The position numbers and the translations under genes are program-made. DNA of 64,000 nucleotides from CAWDMC01 sp963803295 (lineage in GTDB: Bacteria > Acidobacteriota > Terriglobia > UBA7540), in NCBI GenBank assembly GCA_963803295.1, contig CAWDMC010000009.1, positions 558,001 to 622,000 on the forward strand, given 5' to 3'. This document shows positions 54,415 through 61,984 of this stretch, piece after piece. The notes below the pieces were generated by a model. It had not been told where the DNA came from. It saw only the letters and a list, made by a program, of their open reading frames with translations, and did no database searches. Within the stretch, counting starts at the first letter, position 1; the number at the start of each line of letters is the position of its first letter.

Positions 54415-54925
54415 GCTACAGGAGCCGGTCCCAAACCCCGAATCGCGAGCCTCAGCCATGCTGCGCATGAAACTGGTCGGCGCCAACCCGCAGGCGAAAG
54501 TCGATGGACTGGACCAATTGCCGGGCAAATCGAACTACTTCATCGGCAATGATCCTAGGAAGTGGCGCACCAATGTAGCGAACTACGCCAAGGTGAAATA
54601 CAAGGACGTCTATCCGGGCGTAGACTTGGTGTATTACGGCAACCAGGGGCAACTAGAATACGACTTTGTCGTCAAGCCGGGCGCAGACCCCAACCAGATC
54701 GCGCTCGACGTAGGGGCGGACGGCGTCCGCCCACCTGGGGGCGAGCGCCGAGCGGAGGGCGAGCGCCGCTCGCCCCTACACATCGATCCCAGCGGTAACT
54801 TGGTGGTGGGCACCGAAGGCGGCGAAGTGGTCTTTCACAAGCCAGTCGTCTACCAACCGGGCCTGTCTTCGGTCGCAGGCTCGTCACTTGTCACTCGTCA
54901 CTTGTCACTCGTCACTCGTCACTAG
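54356..54925 (+). CDS. SBBP-repeat surface protein, middle part (frame-broken)
   Basis: Continues the N-terminal domain: MKLVGANPQAKVDGLDQLPG, NYFIGNDPRKWRTNVANYAK, GVDLVYYGNQGQLEYDFVV, LHIDPSGNLVVGTEGGEVVF. The first part translates repeat DNA. The palindromic GGCGGACGGCGTCCGCC near 54717 inserts a short in-frame stretch (GVRPPGGERRAEGERR). It stops at 54923 right after six heptamers; the next domain is in another frame. No start of its own is expected. Confidence 0.7.
   Translation: MLRSPVEINSRTADPKPGSALQEPVPNPESRASAMLRMKLVGANPQAKVDGLDQLPGKSNYFIGNDPRKWRTNVANYAKVKYKDVYPGVDLVYYGNQGQLEYDFVVKPGADPNQIALDVGADGVRPPGGERRAEGERRSPLHIDPSGNLVVGTEGGEVVFHKPVVYQPGLSSVAGSSLVTRHLSLVTRH
54881..54922 (+). 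repeat. Coding heptamer tract, six T(C/T)GTCAC units
   Basis: Units TCGTCAC, TTGTCAC, TCGTCAC, TTGTCAC, TCGTCAC, TCGTCAC. With six units the frame hits TAG at 54923. One extra unit, or loss of two, would read through in frame as LVQGRYRLEG into the SBBP repeats. Confidence 0.85.
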
Positions 54926-54999
54926 TCCAAGGCCGATACCGCCTTGAGGGTAACAACCACATCCGGTTCGAAGTCGGTCCTTACGACCACAGCAAGCCC

Positions 55000-57687
55000 T
55001 TGGTAATTGACCCCGTGCTGGTCTATTCCACTTACCTGGGCGGAAGCTTCGCCCGCGGCTCTGGTATAGTCGTCGATGCCTCGGGCAACGCCTATGTCGT
55101 AGGCACTGCCTCTTCCCCTGGGGGCAGTATTATCGTTCTCCCCGCCGATTTCCCCACCACCCCGGGCGCCTTCCAGACCACTTACGGCGGCGGGGACGAC
55201 GATGTCTTTGTCAGCAAGCTGAACGCTGCTGGCTCTGCTCTGCTCTACTCCACCTACCTGGGCGGAAGTGGCAGCGACCGTGGCTTTGGCATAGCCGTCG
55301 GTGCTTCGGGCGACGCCTACGTCACTGGTGACACCGATTCCTCCGATTTTCCCGCCACGCCGGGCGCCTTCCAGACCGCTTTGGGGCCCTACGGCTATGC
55401 CTTTGTCAGCAGGCTGAACGCCGCCGGCTCGGCCTTGCTGTACTCAACCTACCTGGGAGGCGGAGAGGAAAGTAGCCGTGGCATAGCGGTCGACTCCTCG
55501 GGCAACGCCTATGTGACAGGCTGGACCCTTTCCTCCAATTTCCCCACCACTTTGGGCGCCTTCCAGACCACTAGAGGCCCGGATTATGCTGCCTTTATTA
55601 GCAAGCTGAACGCCGCCGGCTCCACTCTGGTCTACTCCAGCTACTTGCACGGAAGTGGCGAGGACCGCGGCTCCGGCATAGCGGTCGACTCCTCGGGCAA
55701 CGCCTATGTCACGGGCTATACCTTTTCCTTCGATTTCCCCACCACCCCGGGCGCCTTCCAGACCGCTCAAAGCGGCTTCACAGATGCTTTTGTCAGCAAG
55801 CTGAACGCCGTCGGCTCAGCCCTGCTCTACTCCACCTACCTCGGCGGAAGTAACGGTAGGGCGGGGGACAGCGGCAGTGGCATTGCGGTCGATGCCTCTG
55901 GCAACGCCTACATCACTGGTGACACCTTTTCCTCCGATTTCCCCACCACCTCGGGCGCCTTCCAGACCACTTTCGGCGGGAGCAATTGCAGTTATTCTCC
56001 TTGCAGGGACCAAGCCTTTGTCAGCAAGCTGAACGCCGTTGGCTCGGCGCTGGTCTATTCCACCTACCTGGGTGGAAGTGGCGGCGATGGGGGCTCTGGC
56101 ATAGCTGTCGATGCTTCGGGCAACACCTATGTTACAGGCGGTACCGGATCCTCCGATTTCCCCACCACCGCGGGGGCCTTACAGACCACTTTCGGCGGGG
56201 GCCAGCCCGATGCCTTTGTGAGCAAGCTGAGCGCTAGCGGCTCGGCCTTGGTGTACTCCACCTACTTGGGCGGAAGTAACTTGGACGTTGGCAGTGCCAT
56301 AGCGGTCGATGCCTCGGGCAACGCTTATGTCACGGGCGAGACCGGTTCCACGAATTTCCCCACGACCGCGGGCGCCTACCAGACCACTCTCGGCAATTTT
56401 GACGCCTTCCTGGCGAAGATAAGCTTTGCCGCTGCGCCTGTTCTCGCACTGACCCCGTCGAGTTTAACCTTCGCTCCGCAGGCCGTGGGGACCACCAGCG
56501 ACGTGCAGAAGGTGCGGCTGAGCAACAATGGCACAAAAGCCCTCGACATCACCAGCATTGCCGCCGGCGGTGACTTCGCTCAGACCAACGACTGCCCAGC
56601 CACCGTCGCGCCGGCCGGCTTCTGTACCCTCAGTGTGACTTTCACTCCCATGGCCGCAGGGACACGTACCGGCGCCATCATGATTACCGACAATGCGGCG
56701 GGCAGTCCTCATAAGCTCGCGTTGACTGGCAGCGGAGGCATCCCTGTAGTCACTCTGACATCGGCGAGTTTGACCTTCGCTGCTCAGGCGGTGGGAACTA
56801 CCAGCCCGGCCCAACCAACGACGCTGAAGAACACCGGCAGCGGACCCTTGAGCATCATCAGTATTGCCGTCTCCGGCGACTTTGCCCAGACCAACAACTG
56901 CGGCAGCAAGGTAAATCCAGGCGCGTCGTGCACCCTCAACGTAACTTTCAAACCCACGGCCATAGGGACGCGGGCCGGCGCCGTTACTATTAACGACGAC
57001 GGGGCAGGGAGTCCGCACAAGGTCTTGCTTACGGGCACCGGCCTGGGAGCGGTAAGTCTGATGCCGGCGAGCTTGACTTTTGCGGCTCAGGCGGTCGGGA
57101 CCACCAGCGCCGCCCACCTCGCGACGCTGAAGAACACCGGCGGTACAGCCTTGAAGATCAACGGTATCAGTCGCTCGGGCGACTTTTACCAGGGCAACGA
57201 TTGCCCTTCCACCTTGCCAGCAGGCGCCTCCTGCAGGGTAACCGTATGGTTCACTCCCACCTCGCCAGGGACAAGGTCGGGCACCGTGACCATTTGTGAC
57301 AACGCGCCGGGCAGTCCCCACAAGCTGGCGCTGAGCGGCACGGCTACGGGTACTGGCAGCATCATCTTGACGCTCTCCCCGGCCTCGCTCAGTTTCGGCA
57401 GCTTGGTGGTGGGTGCTAGCAGCAGCCCGCAGACGGTGACGCTGACCAACACCGGTACGGTGGCGGCGAAATTCCTTTGTCCTTTTGGCTTCTTCGCCAT
57501 CCAGGGAACGAATTGGCGCACTTTTCACCAGCAATCGAACTGCGGAACCAGTTTGGCGCCCAAAGCCAGCTGTCAAGTGAGCGTGTTCTTCCAACCCTTG
57601 GCGAGCGGGACGAAAACAGGCTATTTCGTGGTTCGCCAAGGGGCGGCCAGCGTCCAAGTACCCTTGAGCGGGATGGGCACGCCGTAA
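55000..57687 (+). CDS. SBBP-repeat / choice-of-anchor-D surface protein, main part
   Basis: 895 residues in this frame, which is really open leftward to 54922. Seven SBBP repeats of 62-75 residues (each with LVYSTYLGGS, GIAVDASGNAYVTG, FPTTPGAFQT, AFVSKLN) predict a beta-propeller. Four domains of ~95-100 residues follow from ~475 (SLTFAPQAVGTTS, LSNNGTKALDI, AAGTRTGAIMITDNAAGSPH), of the HYDIN/choice-of-anchor-D immunoglobulin type. Probably an exported surface or adhesion protein. The TTG at 55000 is not a credible start; this is the tail of the gene beginning at 53898. Confidence 0.82.
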   Translation: MVIDPVLVYSTYLGGSFARGSGIVVDASGNAYVVGTASSPGGSIIVLPADFPTTPGAFQTTYGGGDDDVFVSKLNAAGSALLYSTYLGGSGSDRGFGIAVGASGDAYVTGDTDSSDFPATPGAFQTALGPYGYAFVSRLNAAGSALLYSTYLGGGEESSRGIAVDSSGNAYVTGWTLSSNFPTTLGAFQTTRGPDYAAFISKLNAAGSTLVYSSYLHGSGEDRGSGIAVDSSGNAYVTGYTFSFDFPTTPGAFQTAQSGFTDAFVSKLNAVGSALLYSTYLGGSNGRAGDSGSGIAVDASGNAYITGDTFSSDFPTTSGAFQTTFGGSNCSYSPCRDQAFVSKLNAVGSALVYSTYLGGSGGDGGSGIAVDASGNTYVTGGTGSSDFPTTAGALQTTFGGGQPDAFVSKLSASGSALVYSTYLGGSNLDVGSAIAVDASGNAYVTGETGSTNFPTTAGAYQTTLGNFDAFLAKISFAAAPVLALTPSSLTFAPQAVGTTSDVQKVRLSNNGTKALDITSIAAGGDFAQTNDCPATVAPAGFCTLSVTFTPMAAGTRTGAIMITDNAAGSPHKLALTGSGGIPVVTLTSASLTFAAQAVGTTSPAQPTTLKNTGSGPLSIISIAVSGDFAQTNNCGSKVNPGASCTLNVTFKPTAIGTRAGAVTINDDGAGSPHKVLLTGTGLGAVSLMPASLTFAAQAVGTTSAAHLATLKNTGGTALKINGISRSGDFYQGNDCPSTLPAGASCRVTVWFTPTSPGTRSGTVTICDNAPGSPHKLALSGTATGTGSIILTLSPASLSFGSLVVGASSSPQTVTLTNTGTVAAKFLCPFGFFAIQGTNWRTFHQQSNCGTSLAPKASCQVSVFFQPLASGTKTGYFVVRQGAASVQVPLSGMGTP

Positions 57688-57844
57688 TGCGGTAGGTTAT
57701 GGCTGCTACGGTTTTCAAAAGGGGGATACCCGACGCTGGACTGAAGGAAGCCACGGCGTAATTGAGCCCACAGCGAACCAGCCGTGGAATTGAGGTGACA
57801 GTCCGGTGGCGGCTGCCGAACACCTATAGAAACTCCAAGTGTCG

Positions 57845-57914
57845 CGGTAGGGATACCAGTTACCTGATACCCCCCGCACGGATCCGTACGGGCGCTCCTT
57901 AGCGCATACGGCTC
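57845..57914 (-). ncRNA. Group II intron domains V and VI
   Basis: On the minus strand, directly after the reverse transcriptase stop. Domain V (57880-57914): GAGCCGTATG at the 5' side pairs with CCGTACGGATC, with an inner stem GCGCT/AGCGC and a 4-base loop; length 35, typical of domain V. Domain VI: GGGGTATCAG and CTGGTATCCC around GTAA at 57847-57872. The intron should end near 57845. Confidence 0.75.
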
Positions 57915-59348
57915 TTATCTTGGATGGCTGGCGAAGCGAACTTCGGGATAGGGATGGAGCACACACGGTGTGGGGAGCCAGTGCGCCACCAAACGGTGGA
58001 GGCGGGCCCAGTTGGGCCGGCGTTTCCCACCGCGGCGGAGAAGTACTCGCCGCCAGAGTCTCGTCACCCTGTGGCGAAATACGTTAAGGCTCTCCATATT
58101 GCCTGGCACCGCGTGGTAGTTGAAGTAGCCTTGAACGACCGACTTCAGCCATTCACCGGTTTGGGGCACAGGATCGTGCATGCGCTCGCGGAGTTGCTGC
58201 TTGATCTGTCGCAGCTTGCTCCGCATGCGCTTGCGAATCGTCCTGCGCTTCACCGTGAAGTGCCCTTTGCTGTTCTTCCCGCTGATGTGCGTGAAGCCCA
58301 AGAAATCGAACGTCTCTGGCTTGCCTTCTCCTCTTCGTTTCCGGTTTGGTTCGGCAAACCGCCCGAACTCGATCCGGCGCGTTTTTTCTGGATGGAGCTC
58401 CAGCCCAAACTTCTCCAGCCGTTTCCTTAAGCTTTCTAGAAAACGGTCTGCTTCCGCCTGATGCTGGAAACCTAAGACGGTATCATCCGCATACCGGATG
58501 ACCACCACCTCGCCTTGCGCCCATTTCTTGCGCCAGGTATTAACCCAGAGATCGAAAGCATAGTGCAGATAGATATTCGCGAGTGTCGGCGAAATCACCG
58601 ACCCTTGCGGAGTACCTGTCTTCGTTTCCGACCATTTGCCGTCTTCCATCACCCCGGCCTTAAGCCATTTCTGGATCAGCCGTAGGATTCGGGGATCGGC
58701 AACGCGATGCTCCACGAACTTGATCAGCCAGGTTTTATCAAGGTTATCGAAGAAACCCTTGATATCGGCGTCAAGCACGTAGTTCACCTTCTTCTTCAGA
58801 AGCGCATACGACAACGCATCCAGCGCATTATGCTGGCTGCGCCCCGGGCGAAAGCCGTAGGAGAAGCCGAGAAAGTCCTCCTCGTAAATCTGATGGAGGA
58901 TGGTGACCACAGCCTGTTGGACTATTTTGTCTTCCAGAGCCGCAATTCCCAATGGACGTTGTCGTCCATCTTCTTTCTCTATATACACTCTTCTCGAGGG
59001 CTGCGCTCGGTACGCTCCACGATGTACCCGGCCGTGCAGATCGACCAGTCGATCCTTCAGCCCGGTCTCATACTCCTGCCAAGTAACGCCGTCTACTCCG
59101 GGTGCGGCTTTTCGCTTCAGCGCGTAAAAGCTTTCCCGCAGCAGATCGGCTGTCAGATGGTGGAGCAAGGCAGTGAACTTCATCTCCTTGTTTTCCCTTG
59201 CTGCTTTCCGCACGCCCGCCAGCCCTTGGGACACGCGTTTCTCGCTCTGTGTCGAGCGCGTGTTAAGTTGACGAGCGTTCTCCTTGATCAGCGGCCTTCC
59301 CTCCTCATTCTCCGCCAACGGTTTCCCGTTTTTGTTCGAGTGATTCAC
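57915..59348 (-). CDS. ltrA: Group II intron reverse transcriptase/maturase
   Basis: 477 residues from GTG at 59348. RT motifs in order: RPLGIAALEDKIVQQAV near 131, GFSYGFRPGRSQHNALDAL near 161, DADIKGFFDNLD near 193, TGTPQGSVISPTLANIYLHY near 245, and the catalytic YADD at 286-289. The X/maturase domain follows (TFDFLGFTHISGKNS, VVQGYFNYHAVPGN). No HNH endonuclease domain, so retrohoming would use nicks at replication forks. The protein splices and mobilises its intron. Confidence 0.93.
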   Translation of the reverse strand: MNHSNKNGKPLAENEEGRPLIKENARQLNTRSTQSEKRVSQGLAGVRKAARENKEMKFTALLHHLTADLLRESFYALKRKAAPGVDGVTWQEYETGLKDRLVDLHGRVHRGAYRAQPSRRVYIEKEDGRQRPLGIAALEDKIVQQAVVTILHQIYEEDFLGFSYGFRPGRSQHNALDALSYALLKKKVNYVLDADIKGFFDNLDKTWLIKFVEHRVADPRILRLIQKWLKAGVMEDGKWSETKTGTPQGSVISPTLANIYLHYAFDLWVNTWRKKWAQGEVVVIRYADDTVLGFQHQAEADRFLESLRKRLEKFGLELHPEKTRRIEFGRFAEPNRKRRGEGKPETFDFLGFTHISGKNSKGHFTVKRRTIRKRMRSKLRQIKQQLRERMHDPVPQTGEWLKSVVQGYFNYHAVPGNMESLNVFRHRVTRLWRRVLLRRGGKRRPNWARLHRLVAHWLPTPCVLHPYPEVRFASHPR

Positions 59349-59935
59349 AGGTACTATACCGCTGTCCGACTCCTCGGGGACATACAGGCGGGCCGTGTGG
59401 CCTTAGCCTTCACCCGCCGTCCCGCAGCCTGCTTTGGCTGCCGGTGTTCCCGAGGTCTCCCGGTTCTCGTGCACGAAGTTTCTAGGCGTGTCTGGGGTCT
59501 AAGACTACGCAGGACTGGCCCCCGGCTCGCGCTAACGCCGTTGGTCATTTTGCCTTCCGCCAACTCTAGAGCGTCGGCGTCCTGATGTTGGTATTTTCGC
59601 AGCTCCATACCCAGCCCACCTATACCTCTGTCTATGCTTCCCTGACTCCCTTGCGGTAGCTCAGGGCCAGACTCGAGGCCGAGCGGATCGCTAATCCTTT
59701 CTCGTAAGACTCTTTCATTCTCTACTTCGTGCCGGTTTATCCCGGCGCTCAGAGTTTCCTACCGCATCTCCGCTGCTGCGGCTACCAGACCCCGGTCCCT
59801 TTTTTGCTGATGACATCGACTTCAGGCCGGTGCTGAAAGATCCGGAATTCACAATGAGCGCGGGCGGGGTACACCTCATCAAGGGATCCGATGCGGTCTC
59901 GCACGAAGGTTGTCCTTCCCGTCAGCGTCGACTCT
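59349..59935 (-). other. 5' RNA part of the group II intron and flank
   Basis: 587 bases without a gene. On the minus strand, about 59810 to 59349 should hold intron domains I-IV; it shows the stretch GAAAGAGTCTTACGAGAAAG and several short inverted repeats typical of domain I. A GTGCG that could be the 5' splice end occurs at about 59898, but the boundary cannot be fixed. On the plus strand 59815-59935 reads FRPVLKDPEFTMSAGGVHLI, possibly a gene scrap. Confidence 0.5.
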
Positions 59936-60643
59936 TTAGTTTGCGTTGGGGACGACAAGCGGAGCGCTGCCAGCGTTTGCCACTCGTTTGGCAGTCGCTG
60001 GGCGATTGATCATGAAGGTCAGATCGGTTCCACTCGGCACGACGATGTCCTTGTTGTGTTTGAGAATGGCCCGCGCCGTGCCGGCCACGGCTCCAATCGC
60101 CATGCCATAAAGCGCTCCGGTGCCGCCGTCCAGCAAAACCCCGCCCGCCGCCCCGACGCCCGCGCCGATGCCCGCGTCTTTAGCCGTGGTCTTGACGCTC
60201 TTGCCGCTTTTGCCTTGGAGCGTACCCTCATTGTCCTTCAGCGTGACGTTAGGTCCACCCTGTGCTTCCTGCAAGTTGGCAGAAACAGCGTAGCTCACGC
60301 CATCTTTGGTAGTGATCTTCTCAGGAACCAAACGTATCTCGGCGACTCCCTTGACGCGACCTGGAGGCCTCACGAAGCCGATCCGGCCTTCAATCATGCT
60401 TCCGGCCGGGATGACTTGCTCGCCCTTAAAGAAGATCGGATCCTCCATCTGGGCCATGAACGGATCCCCCTCCTGATTGGTCTTGCTGCTCAGAGTGGTG
60501 GTCAGCCTCGCCTCGATTTGAGTGCCGGCGGGAATGGTGAAGGTGTCTGCGACCTCGGCGGTATCGGCGGCTGCGGTCAGACATGAAGGCAAAAACAGTG
60601 CTACTGCCAGACCTGCCATCCCGAATGCAACAAGCTTCTTCAT
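59936..60643 (-). CDS. Exported glycine-zipper envelope protein
   Basis: 235 residues from the ATG at 60643 (GAGGAG seven bases upstream; an earlier in-frame ATG has none). N-terminal LVAFGMAGLAVALFLPSC is a signal peptide, possibly with a lipid-bearing Cys. Two beta repeats with IPAGTQIEARLTTTLSSKTN and VIPAGSMIEGRIGFV follow, resembling the TrbI/VirB10-like sandwich, then a glycine-zipper segment (GIGAGVGAAGGVLLDGGTGA) and VVPSGTDLTFMINR. Likely an outer-envelope protein; function unknown. Confidence 0.75.
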   Translation of the reverse strand: MKKLVAFGMAGLAVALFLPSCLTAAADTAEVADTFTIPAGTQIEARLTTTLSSKTNQEGDPFMAQMEDPIFFKGEQVIPAGSMIEGRIGFVRPPGRVKGVAEIRLVPEKITTKDGVSYAVSANLQEAQGGPNVTLKDNEGTLQGKSGKSVKTTAKDAGIGAGVGAAGGVLLDGGTGALYGMAIGAVAGTARAILKHNKDIVVPSGTDLTFMINRPATAKRVANAGSAPLVVPNAN

Positions 60644-61045
60644 TCGTATTCTCCTCGCGATGTTTAGATGCCCTGGCATTCGCGCCTGTTGCACCGCGGT
60701 CAGCGCTGCAACGCTCCATTTTCACCGGGAAGGCTCTGTCCCGAAGGATCAGCTGGAAACTTTTCTCGAAACATCCCTGTGCCTGCAGTTTGCTGTTTCT
60801 CGGGCGCGGGCTCCTAAGACCAGAATGTCGTGCCGATCGAGCACATCTGGTTTTGTTTTGAAAAAGTTGAAAATAAAGAAACAGATCCTCCGCTCTGGAT
60901 GACGCGTGGACGGCTACTTTTCAGCAGTCTGCAAGACTGGACCCGGGAGATCCCGTTCCGTTCGCACAGGAACAAGCTAGAATTTGCTTCTCATTCTACT
61001 CGAGAGCGGCCGTAACTCGCAACACTACTGATTGAATCCAACCCC

Positions 61046-61075
61046 TTCACCAGGCGGGCTGGTTTCTGCCATAAT
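61046..61075 (+). promoter_or_regulatory. Candidate promoter of the chlorite-dismutase-family gene
   Basis: -10 CATAAT at 61070-61075 with a weak -35 TTCACC at 61046-61051 (18-bp spacer). The predicted start, about 61082, is three bases before the ATG, and there is no ribosome site, so the message may be nearly leaderless. The rest of the 60644-61084 gap shows nothing. Confidence 0.35.
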
Positions 61076-61084
61076 ATTAGTTCT

Positions 61085-61828
61085 ATGGGAATAGGAACAG
61101 AGGGAGCACTCGATATCCGGGAGAAGGGTGCGGTCCGCGGTGATGAGCGGCTGGTTTCAGACCAGCGGCTGTTTGTGCAACTCCTGGCTTTTGGCGATTG
61201 CCTGGACGCTCCGGCAGTGGCTCTGGCACTGGCAGATGCTGGATTTGAGAGCGTACTCTATCAGGACGTGAGCGACCCTCGGGGTGTCGCCCTGCTCACC
61301 TGGAGCCGCGATCCCGACTTTTTCATAACGGCAGTACGGCCTTTTCTGCTGAAACCGCCGTTCGTCTCGCTGACGCCAAAACTTGAATACTCGATGCTGG
61401 GGCGGACATACGCCATCGGCCACGAACCCAATCTTGACGATTGGCTCTTCGAGAAGCCTCGCCGCACGTTGCTCGATCCCGAGTGGCGATGGGCAGTCTG
61501 GTATCCCTTAAGGCGGTCCGGCGCGTTCTCGGCCCTGCCGGCGGCGGAGCAGTCCCCCATCTTAGGAGAGCACGGGCGCGTCGGCCACGCTTTTGGGGAG
61601 GCTGGCTTGGCGCGCGATGTGCGGCTCGCCTCTTTTGGTCTCGATAAAAATGATAACGACTTCGTCATCGGATTAATCGGACGTGAACTTTACCCTCTTT
61701 CCGCCTGCGTTCAGGCCATGCGCAAGACCGTCCAGACCTCCCGGTTCATCGAGCGCATGGGACCATTTTTTGTGGGCAAGGCCTTGTGGCAAAGCCCTTT
61801 AACGCCCGGCCTCGACAAGACTTCGTAG
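61085..61828 (+). CDS. Chlorite-dismutase/HemQ-family protein
   Basis: 247 residues. The C-terminal half has the family order: WYPLRRSGAFSALPAAEQSP, ILGEHGRVGHAFGEAG, LASFGLDKNDNDFVIGLIGR, and RFIERMGPFFVGK. The spot usually holding the heme-ligating His reads EHGRVGHAF. Family members are either chlorite dismutases, or coproheme decarboxylases (HemQ/ChdC), or peroxidase-like proteins; without the active-site Arg and Tyr being placed surely, the enzyme class stays open. No signal peptide. Confidence 0.72.
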   Translation: MGIGTEGALDIREKGAVRGDERLVSDQRLFVQLLAFGDCLDAPAVALALADAGFESVLYQDVSDPRGVALLTWSRDPDFFITAVRPFLLKPPFVSLTPKLEYSMLGRTYAIGHEPNLDDWLFEKPRRTLLDPEWRWAVWYPLRRSGAFSALPAAEQSPILGEHGRVGHAFGEAGLARDVRLASFGLDKNDNDFVIGLIGRELYPLSACVQAMRKTVQTSRFIERMGPFFVGKALWQSPLTPGLDKTS

Positions 61829-61984
61829 CCTCGACTCCTAACCTTTTGGGCGCGTTCCCAAGAACGTAGCCAGGAAACCACCTGACCAGAGCTCTGCCTA
61901 GCAGTCTATTTCAAGATCGATCAGAACCTGAGTATCGGCCGCGCAACCGAACCACAACCGTGGTCGCGGCATCCTACTGTTCTT

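Noticed and set aside
59891..60586. 231-codon plus-strand open frame
   Set aside because: Antisense to the envelope protein at 59936-60643, which has a signal peptide and GAGGAG site.
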